From positions 2,168,598-2,232,597 of the forward strand of contig VZTG01006781.1 of NCBI GenBank assembly GCA_013397845.1: 64,000 nt of DNA, in the 5' to 3' direction. The notes below the pieces were generated by a model. That model saw only the letters and a program-made list of their open reading frames with translations, was not told where the DNA came from and did not search any database. Made by a program: the position numbers and the translations under genes. This DNA comes from Melanocharis versteri. Lineage: Eukaryota > Chordata > Aves > Passeriformes > Melanocharitidae. Below are positions 48,701 to 61,700 of the stretch, piece after piece. Positions within the stretch are counted from its first letter, which is position 1; each line of letters starts with the position of its first letter.

Positions 48701-49113
48701 GTTAGGCTACTGAGGGGATAAGACTAGCGAAAACCAGAAAGAAATTCAATCTAACTGGGAAAGGAAGAACACCACTAAGGCTGTTGGAGAGGTGGGGAGC
48801 ATCGGCTGCTGTGTACTGCACATCACGAGTGGCCAACAGGGATGTTCTGGATTTAAAAAAAAATCTGAAATCAGAAGCAGCAATTTTGTCCCGTCTTTTG
48901 TAAGGACAAATCTTGGGAGGCTAAATTGAGCCCTCCCTCCATTACACCTCCTATTTATGAGAGAATTTGCTATCCAAATGACTGTTGGTGGTTAAGGTGG
49001 AGAGGCTTGATTGACAACAAGCAGTCAATCAAGCATTACACTAATCCTCTCAGTCTATTAATAGGTAGACAGACAAAAAGACAGAAAGAAGGAGAGAGAA
49101 AAGTGCAGGTATT
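48701..49113. other. non-coding stretch, no gene recognised
   Basis: About 400 bp between the CpG island and the LTR. AT content rises quickly. I see a run of nine A near 48856 and no other feature. Confidence 0.6.
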
Positions 49114-49677
49114 TGTCATGGTTTAACCCCTGTCAGCAATTAAGCACCGCAGTGGGGTAGGAGACAGAATTGGAAGAATAAAAGAAAGAAAACTCCAGGG
49201 TTGAAATAAAGACAGCTTAATAGGTAAAGCAAAAGCCATGCACACAAGCACACCAAACCAAGGAATTCATACACCACTTCCCATGGGCAGGGAGGTGTTC
49301 AGCCATCCCCAGGACAGCCAGGCTCCATCACACATAATGATGTCTTGGGAATACAAATTCCATCACGCTGGACATCTCCCTGTCCTTCTTCCCCCAGGTC
49401 TATGTGCTGAGCATGATGCCATATGGGATGGGATATCCCTGGGGTCAGCTGGGATCAGCTGTCCCAGCTGTGTCCCCTCCCAGCTCCTTGTGCACCCCCA
49501 TTCTCCTCACTTGTGCAGTGGGGTGTGAAACAGAAAAGGCCTTGACTCTGTGCAAGTGCTGCTCAGCAAGAACAAAACCATCTCTGTATTATCAATACTA
49601 TTACCAGCACAGATCAAAAATGCCCATAGTTGTTTACTATGAGGAAAATTAACTCTATCCCAGCCAAATCCACCACA
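49114..49677 (-). mobile_element. solo ERVL-like LTR, complete (minus)
   Basis: A complete long terminal repeat of about 564 bp in reverse orientation. On the plus strand it runs from tgtcatggtttaacccctgt to cccagccaaatccaccaca, so in sense it has TG...CA ends and begins tgtggtggatttggctggga. In sense order it contains gagttaattttcc, cagagtcaaggccttttctg, gggatatcccatcccatatg, atgctcagcacatag (a mutated TATA region), ggctgaacacctccctgcc, and ttacctattaagctgtcttt (polyadenylation-type region). No second LTR or internal gag/pol sequence flanks it, so it is a solo LTR from recombination. The 5-base flanks (gtatt and tttta) do not form a clear target-site duplication. Confidence 0.9.
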
Positions 49678-52600
49678 TTTTAATGGAAAGCGAAAAGCCA
49701 GTAGCTCTACAAGTTAGTCATTGCAAAATAACTAGGAAAAGATGTAGAACATTCGACCAGGAAGTCTTGAAATGCTCTTGCTTTTACTCATGGATTTTTT
49801 TTTACCTTGTGGAAAGCAAGGGAAGAGGGCATCTGTCATCAACTAGATCTATATCTGGGCATCAGGCAACAACATGAGAAATTTCACCTACCTCTCCACT
49901 AATCCTAAAATGATCAAATCACCTTCAATGTTCCTGACTTCTTAGAGACAAGTTCTGCACATCGAAGATGGCCTTGCTGGCTGATTGTTAGCAAGTTATC
50001 AATTATTATAAGATGCTCAAGGTGAAATATTTAATACTGAGTAAAATGCAGGATTGTTTGTTCTGACTAATGTAACAATCCATTCCTGAAGCTTCTAAAC
50101 ATTTAATGAAGTGCATCTTTTTCTTCATGCTTTAATTTTTGTGAAGGACTCATCTTCCATCAGGAAGTTAAATTGGGGTTCAGAATCAATGGTTTCTTGA
50201 TAATTTCAGTCTAATGAAGTGGATATAAGGGATTGAGGCAAATTCTGAAGAAAACAGCTGCTCTAATGACCTTATGACTTCAGAAGCTCTCCTAGCCCCC
50301 AAGAAAATCCAATACTATTTTTGATCCTAGAGCCTATTATTTTTGCATTTTCAAAGCACTCCGAAGTGACACAGCAAGGGCTCCTGTTTGTAGGGTGCGT
50401 AATTTTTCAGAGTGTACTTTTCCTTCCATGTTCCTGAAGATTTGCTGAGGGATCAGTTAGGAGCAGCATGAAACTTCTGCAGCTGGCACTGTGACAGCGG
50501 GGAAGTCAGCTCTGTTGTTGCTGCTAATCTCGAAGCCTGTGTGTACCCAGCTCACTGCTCCACTACCACTTTCCATATGTGAAGAGCCGTGGTGCTGCAT
50601 GCTCTCTCTCTGGGAAATGAGACTTGTTACTCATGGTAACCTTTATCTCTGCGTGACATTTGAGCTGTGAGGAGAGGATGGCAACCCTTTCAATCCCTGC
50701 GCTTGCGCCTTTCCTTGGCGAAGTGTCAGTCAGTTCTGGATTGTGCTGCTGCTGCTGCAGTTCTGGCATACTTCACAGGAGGCACGGAATTACAAGGTTT
50801 ACAGGATGCTTTATCACTGCAGACAGTCTTTTCCTATGCCACTGCCTGCATTCCTCGCCAGTTAGAATAAAAGAGAGCAGAAGCTCCTATCTGCTTCTGC
50901 TGGGCATGCAAGTGATCCTCTCACCTTGCACTCCTTAAATTCTTCAGTGACCTTGATTTCACGCAGGTGATCACTAAGGCTGCTGTTTTCTGTTTTAAGG
51001 CTTGTCTACCTATTTGTGCCAGGACTGAAAAACTCTGTCTTTTCCTTTTTACTAAGCACCAATCTAATTTTTTAAATAAAAGTTGGTTAAAATAAATATT
51101 TTTTTAAGGGATTATATCATGCAGGTATTAGCAGGGGACTAAACTTTGTCATCCAGGAAGTTCTTTTACTCTTACATTTCTGTCAAGATGATAAATCTTT
51201 GTCAAGCTGTATTGGACTTGTGCCTTCATCCTGAATCTGAAATTTGCTTCATTAAAAGTACAATGAACCAATTTTGAGTTCTTGAGCCCCTCACATCATA
51301 CTCAGGTTTTCATTCTATTAAACAGGATGAAAACTCATCTGAACCTGTCTGAAAGCTAATATGGCTGGGTCAGTTTCTGAAATGGGAAAACATCTTGAAA
51401 CTTTGTGTTGGTAAGAAAGCTTTAAATAAAATTCCAAGAAATGGTGAGCATGCTTCTTTTACACTGCATCCCTCTAATACGCAGACTGAAAGGCAAGGAT
51501 TTTGGTAGGAAAGGCAAGGAATTTTTTCCTTCCCAGAAAGTCCTGAGAACAGTAAATGGGGTAAAAATATACACATTCTGGTTTGCCTTCCTGACGTATG
51601 CCAGACTGATGACCTGTCCCTGGAAATTATATTTCATTAAGAGATTAATGTTTCCTTGAAGGTGGAACTCAAATGCAAGTAGCTGATACAATGAATGTTC
51701 CTGAGCAAACCCATAGTGAGAGAAAAAGAACATTAACAATCAAGCTCTGCTGGTACTACTCACATTCTGGATTTTTAGTCTTGAAATACTTTTATTTTAA
51801 AGACCCCACTCTTGATCCCAGTGGGCTTCAGTATTTCACTTGTTTTTAAAGTTCATTTTTACAGCTCTAAAGAGAAGCTGTACGAATGTGATCAAATACA
51901 ACCTAAAAGTTACAAATCAAAGTAAAATGCAGTCCTGGAGACTGTGAGATGTGGCAAAGGTCTGCAATGTCAGTCTTAAAAGTTTAAATGAGCAGGTGTC
52001 TCCACGTGGCAGCCCAGCACTTATGCAGGGCAGGAGCAAGGTGTTCAAGTAGGGCTGCAAACTGCCCCCAGACACTGGTGCACATTGAATCTCAGAGTCG
52101 TTGTACCTGAAAACTTTCAGGCCATTGCTGTAACAGTCTGCCTCCTTCCCGCCTCCTACGGTGTGAAATATCTCTGCAGAGCTGTACTGGCAATGAATAT
52201 TGCCATGTTGTTCTGAGCCTCAGGCCAGTGTTGTAAAGGTCAATGTAAATAGCTCCTTAGTTACCCCTCAAAGACTTCAATAAAGCACTGCACTAATGAA
52301 GTTGTACCAGACTGCCCTAGAACAGAAATGCCACTGACACCTGGCAAAACTGATGATCTTCATAATTCTAAACAAATTCTAGGTCATTCCCGTGACCTGC
52401 ACTCTTAGTTTTAGACTTGATCCCCCTTCCTTCCAAAGAAAAGAGAGATAGAACTTGGCTTAAGATATTTTAACATCTGGATTTCTTGAGGAAATAACCG
52501 CTCTTTTCACATGGGAGAAGTGCAGCAAGCTCAGGAAAGGCTCTCTCGGTAAGGGAAAGCCAAGAGTTGCATGCTATATTGGGTTGCTGTGCTGAGTTTT

Positions 52601-54000
52601 ACTTTCCTCTTGAATAGCTCTGAGGATTTTTGTTAAGCTTCAGCAGTGGGATTTCTGTGTTTATGATCCAACCAGGAACTATGACCCATTAAACTAATAT
52701 CCAGCATTAGTCACTGAAAGAAACCTGGGAAGTTAGCCACAGAGTAGTTAAATGGAACTGATGGAAAGGCTCAGACAATTCACTAGTTAGAGCTCTAAAA
52801 TGTCTTTTTCCTCCCTTTTTTTCCTGAATCTTTCTGCCTTGTAAATAATTACAAGGAATAAAAATGTCTTATTTTGTGAAGCATGAAGAGTGGGGAAGGG
52901 ATTTAAGGCTGCCTGACTGAGGGAACACCACACTGGAGATGCTTCAGGCTTTGGTTCTTAAAAAATTCAAACTGACTGACCTCAAGCCTGACATAGACAT
53001 TTAACATTTTATAACTGCAGACTGAAATACAGAAACTATATTTATTTAGGATTAGCACTTTTGAAATGAGCAACTGATCTGTTTTCATGCTGTGGGAATG
53101 GGAAAAACTCTAAGGAAAGGCTGTTGTTCTTGAGATAGATTTGGGTGCCTTGTACAGAAGGCTGGTATATATTAATGTGAATAGATACTTATCAAGTTTA
53201 ACTGCAAAACTGGCTCTTTTATACCACTGGTTATTCCTGCTTTCTACTTCAAAGATTTATTGGAAGACATATTTTTCAAGGTATTTTAGATACTGCCAAT
53301 TCTAATCCATGCCAGAAAACAGAATGGGAGATATATGGAAAATAAAAAAATAGCATCAAAACTAGAAAATAGTATTAGCGTAACATTAGAGATGTTGCTT
53401 TAAATTTTAAAATGCTCAGGAAATGTAATATACTGATTTTGCCAACATTTCACAAAAAAAATTAACAACATTTTAGTTAAAATAAAATCATCTTTTCTGT
53501 GGGTCTAAATAGAATTAACTATATCATGTCAGGCCTGTACAATCTGCTCAATAAAACTGTTTGAATGCAGCCTATAAATAGACTAATACACCAGTCTGCT
53601 AACACCCTCCTAGAACCCCCCAGATGTGGAGATCCAGGTGCAAAAATGTATTCGAGACAACCTGTGAGGGAATAGTGAGGTGAAGTCCTTGTGCCTTGGG
53701 GACCATTGGAGTGGCCTTTATGCCTCTAAATCAATATCTTTATGTCAGACTTGGCTCCTGGGTGACTGAGTCCTGTTTGGGATGTGGGACATTGCTGCTC
53801 AGGTGGCACTTCTGTCACGTGGAGGGTAGAGCGTAGCAAGTGAAGAAAAGAAGTTTGATTCTGTGTAGTTTCCCTTTCAATTTCCAGTCCTCCTCACTTT
53901 CTAATTCTTAGGCCCTTTTGCCATCAAACTCAAAACCTTTCAAAATGCTCCCAAAATCAATGTTTTTCATTGAATTTATGTGTCAAAATCTCATAGGAAG
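49678..54000. other. non-coding stretch, no gene recognised
   Basis: AT-rich unique sequence with no supported gene. The only simple repeat worth naming is a (CTG)5 run at 50744-50760. Frames are short on both strands. The segment at 51.96-52.09 kb is GC-richer and might be an old repeat that I cannot identify. Confidence 0.6.
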
Positions 54001-54004
54001 ATGT

Positions 54005-54012
54005 TGACGTCA
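54005..54012. promoter_or_regulatory. perfect palindromic CRE (TGACGTCA)
   Basis: An exact full cAMP-response element retaining its CpG in an otherwise CpG-poor AT-rich stretch. It is a CREB/ATF-type site by motif. It lies 50 bp before a TAAT-rich cluster, which makes a small regulatory module plausible. Confidence 0.35.
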
Positions 54013-54065
54013 CATAAAATTTGATAGTACTGAGGGATAAATTTGAAGAGGAATGTGATTTCACA

Positions 54066-54190
54066 GAAGTTAATAATGAGATCGTTTAGCCCTCAATCTC
54101 TGACAGTGATGCTAAAATAGGCTTCATTAACATTATTAACTGATTAATGGAGTTAATAAAGCTAATGAGGTTTATTTACTTCAATGCATG
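54066..54190. promoter_or_regulatory. TAAT-dense block, candidate homeodomain enhancer
   Basis: Within about 125 bp there are many ATTA/TAAT cores, in gaagttaataatgag, ttcattaacattattaactg, attaatggagttaataaag and gctaatgagg. No frame is open. This density fits either a homeodomain-bound enhancer or plain AT-rich DNA. Cross-species conservation would decide. Confidence 0.3.
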
Positions 54191-57100
54191 TAATATTTTT
54201 TGTAGGCATCCCAAACAGAAGTATGATGGTGGTATCTAACAGTATTTGATATGTGCAAAGTGATTAAAAAACCTTTGAAGTATCTTTAAGGAAGGAAGAG
54301 AAGATGAATGATCTAGTCTAAGTAAAAAAGAAGGAAATGAGAGCAAGTAAGTGGAGCTGAGTGAATAATTCAGAATTAATACTTTATTTCATAGATACAG
54401 CCCTACATTTTTTGCTCATGGGATCGACTGAAATGAAGAGATTTCCTCAAACCTATTTATCATACGAACTTGATAGTTTAAAGAAAGCCTACACAGCAAT
54501 GGGACCAGGAGCTCAGGCTTCATTGTGAAGGTGTGAATAGCTGGGGAAATCAGATCATGTTACTTCTGTTCTCTCCTTAACTAAACAGACAAAGATTCCA
54601 GCACTGGTAATTCTCAACTTGGCAGGTAAATGCCAAGCATTATCAATATGTATTGTCAAGCCTAAAAAAACCCTCTGGCTGTGACTGGAGCCTACTGCTC
54701 CAGGGTATTTGCAAATACATGACAGAAGCACTGTGTTTGTCTTCAAAGCTGTCTACCGTGCTGGGGTCAATCCTAGGATGTCATCAAATCCTGTATCCTG
54801 GTCCACTGAAATACATCCAGTAAATCCCTTTTCTCCCTAGCTCAATTCCTCTTTTGAATTCTCATTCTGCTTGGTTGTTGCCCGATGTATGTGGCAGCAT
54901 ATCTGTGGCTTTCACCTGCTCTTCAAGCCTCCAGCTCAAGCAGGACACTGCCAGCCGTGCCAGAGCTCCCCGTTTTGATTTCTGTTTTACAGCTCATTTT
55001 CTAAATTTGCTACAATTAAGTTATGGGCATCTAGAAGAAAAATCAAATAAATATGCAGGAAGATCCCCTTTGAACAGCCCTTCAAGCCAACTGGAGATAC
55101 ATTTGGCAGTACTTAAGGGAAGCAAAAAAAAAGAAGAAGCCCTAAAACTCTACAGAGAATAACCTATAAATCAATCCTAAATATGAATACAAATTCAGAG
55201 TCTACCTGATAAAGTACTAACCCTCTGCTTTAGGCTGACCCTAGTGATAGTCCTTATGACTATGCCAGTTTTCTTGAGTGAAATATGTTATAGGAACAAA
55301 ACCTTGGGAAAAAAAAGAGGTGATGCTGAGCATTTTTATTTGCAAGTGATGTTTGTTTGGGCACCAGGCTCAATAGATGTACAAAGAGTAAGGACAAACA
55401 AGGAAGCTCCTGTAAATACTCATCCACACAAACTTTGGAAATTCACTTGTTAAAATGCACGTGGGCATAAAACTGGATACTGGCATGAGGATGTAAAAGG
55501 TACACAGGGAGAGTGAAAGTGAGTAATGGAAAAGGAATACTGTGTTTGCTGCAGGGAGCACACTTACAGCTAATTCGTGATTCCCAGCAAAGGGTGAAGT
55601 GGTCTGTTTGGAAAAAAGGAGCTAGAACAAATGCGAATTGAAAAAAACAACAACTGCAATCATCAAGACTTAGTTGTATCAAAAATCTGCCTGTTTAAAC
55701 TCACTCCATTCTAAACTATTATCTTCCAAACAAATATTTAAGCAGTCAGAGATGTTTTACTTTGGTCTGAATTGAGCAACTGCACTCAACTACCTGAGAT
55801 GGATATTTGCTTTATAATATGAATCAGACACATTGAAAACAATTCTCTTGGCTTCAAAGAAAACAGAGCTGAATTCCTGTTATTAAAGAAACTGCTTCAT
55901 TTGCTCTGCACCCCATCTCTGCACTGTGGGATCGCTGGTCAATTGACCTCAGATGCCTGGCTGCTTCTTTCCTTGTACATGACATCTCACTTGTCAAGGG
56001 ATAGTGCAAATCAATCAATTCTTCAAGTCATGTCACAAACTTCTGAAATTGCCCTGGTAGCTACCAGCTCCCTCTAAATCCTATTAGTTCTTGCCTGGAG
56101 CACAATCAACCTAATAACAAAGGAGGTGGGAAAAATCTGAATTTCCCCTCCCTATGGACAATTGAGTTTTGAATCAAATTCATTCATAGTGAAAATTGTT
56201 TGTTTTTTGTGTGAAAATCTAAAAAAAAAATCCTATAGGGAGTGCAAAACATCTCCATCCCCAGCCATAGCCTGTGACTCTCAGACCAAGATGGGTGATG
56301 GAAGAGAAGTGGTTGGCAAGGCTTATGAAAGATCCACATCTGCAGGCTCGCTGTGAGATTTCTACAGTAATCCATGATTGCACTGGCCCAGTCTGTGATA
56401 AACCAATTAAAATATAGTGGCACACAAAGAAAAGAAAGACAAAAAACCAAGGCACAGGGATGCTAAGTCATGATTTTCCTTCCTTTTTGGACCCTTTCGG
56501 CTGCATTCCCTGTTAAGCCACCCAAAGCATTATTAAATCTCCACTAACAGGAATTTTTGATGCAGTCCTGGGCCACTCTTGAGCTGTCTGGAGGCCCTGC
56601 CATCCTCTCTAGCAAGGCATTTTTTTAAGGGTCCCTGGCCCTAAGCCCATTCTCCTTTTACAGCTTCTCCAACAAAACAATGTTGGAGGTCATTGTGAAA
56701 GGATCTGGTCAGAACAGGGCATGCTTAATAATAGATTTCAGAAAAACAGGCTGAAGTTTTTAAAAAGCAATCCAAAATCTGATTGATTTATCAGGGCCTG
56801 TCAGCAAGCTTCTGCCTTCCATGAATCTTTGCTAAAACAGGCCTCCCACAATTTAAGGAACATAGGCTGCAGGCAGCTCTTGAGATAGTAATGAGAAATT
56901 TCTTGGTCAGTACAGGCAGGGGTTTTTTTACTTGTTTGCTTTGCGGGGTTTTTGTTTGTTTGTTTTTGTTTTGATTTGGAGGCCAAATTAGGAATTTCCT
57001 GCTCTCTGCTGATGGCAAAGACCTACAGCAAAACCACTCGTGGCCCACCCTTGCAGAATACCCATGCCATGGGCACTAAGGCTTCCCACAGTAATTCCCC

Positions 57101-57899
57101 AGTAGGAAACCCTGTGCTCCCAGCACTGTCAGCTGTGCTGTTTTCATGGGTACTTGAACGAGGTTTAACTCTGAAATGCAGCTTTTCATCTGGTGAAATG
57201 TGCAGCAAAACTAACATCATTGTGGGTTACTCAGATACTCCTCAAGTAATTTACATTAACTTAATCTTGCTAAACTCTTAGAAGATCCTACAAACTGCAC
57301 CATGGGGAACTTCTCTGCTGTCAGCCTTTTATATTAAAAATGCATCTTTACAGATAGCATTTTATTTGAGTCCTTAATCCCATTTTAATTTTTTTTCTTT
57401 AGCAGAACCGTGAGACAGTATAGAAGCAAAGTTCTTATGAGAGCCCTTGAAACCCCCAGCAATTTAGATGAAAGTCTTGTTCACTTTATTGCCCTTGTCA
57501 CTTGACTTTTTTATCTGCTATAGACAAAGAGAAAGGTAAAAGTTGTTTTAGTATTTGCAGTAAAAAATTTCTAATTAAACAGGAAAATGATGTCTTACTA
57601 TGCTAAGTGAAGCCCTTCTGGTTGGGTACAACCTTTTGCTAATTTTGGAAAGAGAGAAATTAATCCTCCAGGTGCATTTAAGCAGTACAGTGGAGCCTTG
57701 AAAGGTCTGGGACCTCCACCTGCATGTGGATTTTCAGAGAGACTGAGATAAGCACCTCCCTTGTGATGCTCTTAGGCAAATACTCAAAAGAGCATTTTGC
57801 TGGGCTGCAGCCAAGCCATGTTAATTTGGCAGTATGGATGGTTGGTACATTTTGATCTGGCTCTGGTGGTTGATACTGAGCTCTTGCATACTTGACCTT
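54191..57899. other. non-coding stretch, no gene recognised
   Basis: Unique, mostly AT-rich sequence. It contains a (GTTT)n-like simple repeat at about 56949-56973. No exon, RNA or clear transposon is supported. Confidence 0.6.
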
Positions 57900-57965
57900 C
57901 TGTGACTGGCCCAAGGTCACAATGGAGGTCAGTGCCAGTGTTGAAAAGCAGACTCAGATTCTGAA
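57900..57965 (+). mobile_element. MIR-like SINE relic (plus orientation)
   Basis: The segment ctgtgactggcccaaggtca, then aatggaggtcagtgccag, then ttgaaaagcagactcag follows the MIR 3' part: gtgacttgcccaaggtcaca, then agtggcagagc, then gggattcgaacccaggtc. The ggcccaaggtcac block is diagnostic. It is short and diverged. Confidence 0.55.
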
Positions 57966-58342
57966 ATAATTTCATTCTGGCTATTAACTCAAAAATACAC
58001 CCTCTCTCATTAGGCACACTGTACTGAGGCCACAGGAGGCACCTGAGATAGAAAACCCTGTTTGGGTCTGGTGATCTCTACTAGAAAATGAAATGGACAC
58101 ATATATGAAGCATCTCCTATTTCCTCTTAAGGTTTCAACTGATTAAATGAAAGCAGTGTGAGAAAACCTGCCGTAGGCCACAACATCTTTTAGGGCTGTG
58201 GAAGGAAAAAGCCCGTGTAGCTTTTAATGAGCTCATGAGATTTTACCCTCTGTAACCACTAAATCCATCACTTTGCAACAATGAAGGTAATTTATGATTG
58301 CCTCAATTGTTTCTTTTATTTATGGGACATTTTTAGTATGGA

Positions 58343-58363
58343 ATTTAATCAAAGAGATTAAAT
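58343..58363. promoter_or_regulatory. perfect inverted repeat of TAATC/GATTA in motif cluster
   Basis: ATTTAATC (58343-58350) and GATTAAAT (58356-58363) are exact inverted copies around a 5-base spacer. Two more K50-type cores, attaatcc near 58395 and ggattaatc near 58431, follow within 90 bp. The surrounding 58.26-58.50 kb is AT-rich and free of open frames. It is a candidate OTX/PITX-class regulatory element from motif spacing only. Confidence 0.35.
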
Positions 58364-58588
58364 GTCACACTACCTATTACCTTGCTGTTAAAATATTAAT
58401 CCTATAGAAAGACATATCAAACTCTGGATTAATCATAAAAGAAAAGTAGTATGATGGCAATGCAATTGCTTTAGGATTCATGATTTTTTAACTTATTTTA
58501 TGGGGGCAGAAGTTGAGATGTCACCACCTCTTATAGCATACTTGTTGTTTTTCAGAATCAGGAAGGAATATGAAAATAACCAGAGTTA

Positions 58589-58746
58589 GGCCTTGATTTA
58601 ACAAAGTGCTTAGCACACACTTAGCTTTAATGTGCTTGCCTTGACTCCAGTGAGACTTATGCCTGTGTTTAAGAACTGTATCAGGCAGGATTAAATCACA
58701 TGCTTAATTTTAAGCATCCACTTAAGTGCCTCTTGGTGCATAGGGC
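58589..58746. mobile_element. palindromic amniote MITE-like relic
   Basis: The left part has ggccttgatttaacaaagtg, then cttagcacacacttagcttt. The right part has cacatgcttaattttaagca, then cacttaagtgcc, then atagggct. These two halves are diverged inverted copies built on the words gcttaa and ttaagc, with a central cttgactccagtgag. Old palindromic DNA-transposon-derived repeats in turtles, crocodiles and birds have the same plan (ggcctgat...caaagtgcttaagcacatgc...gggcc). The assignment is from memory of that consensus. Confidence 0.6.
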
Positions 58747-61700
58747 TTCAGTAAGTTAAGTTACATATTTGACAGGTTTGCCAGCTTAATAGGATAATTT
58801 CAAAACTAAGAAAAAGGAATGAATATGTTGCCTCTATTTATGTTACACATTCTATATGAAATGGTTTCTCAAAGCCCTTTATGAACCATAAACTGAACTA
58901 CATTTCAGGAATTGATTTCAAAGCCTTTTCTACTGCGAAAGCAGAGCACTAAGAAACCTGGTGAGAGAGCACAAGGACAAAAAGTTTGATACACATTTGC
59001 AGGAGCTATTGTATATTGAGAGAGAAATCTGAGACCATAGGAACGCAGCAACATACAAAACAATTTGTAGTTTTAATCTGTTGATGCACGTTTGAAAAAA
59101 CCTCTATTGAGTTAAGCACTGTTCCTGCAGAAGCTATTTACCATCACAGAAAGTAATGGTCACCTCTGTGTTATCGGGAATAAAAACTCACTTCCATCGT
59201 AAGTACCACGTTCTCTTCACTGAGTAAACACTATACTGCCCAAGCCAGCCACGAGTTAACCCAGTTCATGGGCATTCAGTGTTTACTGCATCAGTGATAC
59301 ACTTTCTGGGCAGGCCTAGCTCTCAGTGCTCAGATCAGCCAACTTACTGTTGTGTCCCACAGCCGGCCAGACCTCCTTTTCAGAAGTTGTTGGGTAGGTT
59401 AGTTTTCACCAGAACTCCCCTCAGAGTTCTGTGCTTTGCTTGTCCACACAAGCCCTATTCATCCATGCTGACCTAGACTCAGGCCAGTGTGGCCTTGCAG
59501 GGACCATGCACAAAGAGCTTCCAGTAGCCCCTCCAGAAAACAAGCAATCTGACAACTACCACAGCTGTAACCTCTAGCTTAATATTTGCCTGAAGGAATA
59601 GGTATCTAAAGTAAGCTTTGTATGTGTATAAATTGGATTTATAAAACCAATTAGTCACTCCTGACATCAGCTAGGTTGAGCCTGGCTAGACTGGAATCAA
59701 ACAAGCAGTGAACAAGGGCTCCCTGTTTGCAAATACCTTTGTTCCTCCCTTCATAGACTACAAAGAAAAGGTTTCTAGGACACAGCCACAGTCACTGTCT
59801 GGCTTTATCTTGGCCTTCCAGCTTCATTAGGGCAAGGAGCACAGGGATTATATTGCTATGTCATCCAGAAAATACACAAAAAACCTCAACAAAAAGCATC
59901 ATCTGGTAATAATGAAATATTCAAACAGGTTTGCAGATGACAGTGCCTGTTTCTGACAGGAGAATATTGTTTGGGAGAAGTTATTTGCACAAACCAGTGA
60001 ATGATTGATGCAAGGCCAATGAAAGATTGATGTGTGAAAACACAAAACACATCTGCCCTAATTGAAAGTCCTGGGTTCCCCAGGATTATGGGAGGGGAGA
60101 AAAATTCCTGCCTATGAGATTCACGCTGTCATCCCATCCTCCAGAAATTTTCTAATCACTCATCCTACCTCTTTTTTTCCATGCTGATTTCTCCTTGATG
60201 CCTCCATCAAGATTATCATGGAGTGACAAACTGTGCATACATAGAGGACTTGGTAGGAAGTCGGGTTGGAAACAGAGTAGTTGTGAAGAAGGAAAGCAGC
60301 AAAGTGAGGGGAACTGACAGGGAAAACCAGAACTTCTGCTCTGTCCTTTAGCACCCAGCTTACTAGACAGTGTCACAGATGTCATTAAGATCCATTCTGG
60401 TGCTTTGGTTTATGACCAACAATAAATTACATAGAGTCAGGAGAAACTCTTATTACACCACATATGGTCCTCGCATCCCCTGTAGTTAATGCTTAGAAAA
60501 TGCAGAAAATTCTAAGAAATACCTTGAAAATTATGTGTATGCATATGCAATTCAGACAAGCCAAAATGGCACCAGAAAGTTTATTCCTGGGAAATACTTT
60601 GCAAGGGCAAAAAGATATGGACTTATCAAATAGTAAAAAGCCAGTCTGGGCATCCATTTGCAAATCAGAAGACTCAGTGTGCTGGAGGTTTAGTAGTACA
60701 GAGTTTGTAAGCTTCACACTCGTATCTCACTGACAATACAGCCAGGACATGGCAAACTGAACCTCACCCTGAATGTCATGCCCAGGATGTGCTTGCTGGT
60801 ACACACTGGCACATAACAGAGTATTAAACAAGGGTATGTTTTCAGTCTCCTTCTCTTGCAACTGTCTGAACTTCTCCCTTCAGTGCTTCCACTCTCTGAC
60901 CTCCTCACACAGACACCATCACTGCCCTTTTCAGTGCGTGGATTACCTGGCACCTTCAAGGCCAGGAGCACCATTAGAAAACACCAGGGAACCTGCCCAA
61001 AAACATGAAATGACAGGCATTAACTCTCAGCCAGGGTTCAGTGGTAGTTCACAGCATTTCTTGCAGCCAGGAGCTGACTAAAGGGAGCAGAACGCATTTG
61101 ATGCATTTTAAATCTCATTGCTTTCCTGCTAACCTTGCTGGTGGCACAGAGCACCAGCAACTATGTAGGTAATGATACCTCAACAATGGGCACCAGCTGA
61201 ATCGTTAGAAAGCTTCAGTCTCACCCAAGAATTTCCTTGCTAATATTACCAATATTGCCCTCTCCTCAGAGTTATAAGATGGTAGATGGCAAGAGATGTT
61301 CTGTAGCCTGGAAAGGATCTAGACAGCAACAAAGAGGTGGTGTGAGGAGACTGGTCTTCCCTCAACCTTGTGGACTTTAAGATAACAACAAAAAATAAAG
61401 ACAGAAATAATAATGTATGTGATTTTCTGTAGTCAGTAATCTCACATAATCAGTTTTTTGAAAATTACTGGGAGACATTTCTGATATCATAATTTGATTT
61501 CCAGTACTGCCTGGGAGCTCTGTATTTGAACTCTCCCTTCTCAGAGCAGACTCAGAACAAGCACAGAACAAAAAGCTATCTGGTCCCCTCCTGTGATCTT
61601 TCACAGGACAAGCTCTGCCAGACTGGATCAAAACTTTAATGTTTACTAGTTTTCCCCAAAGAACAATACCCAGTGTTCAAAACAAAGTGTTTTTATAATT

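Noticed and set aside
48324..48721. Overlapping 108 to 123-codon frames on both strands with 12-residue repeats
   Set aside because: The frames come from GC-rich sequence and a 36-bp tandem repeat divisible by three. Being open on both strands argues against coding.
36380..49677. The two LTRs as ends of one provirus
   Set aside because: They are inverted relative to each other, one is truncated, and the 12 kb between them shows no gag, pol or env similarity.
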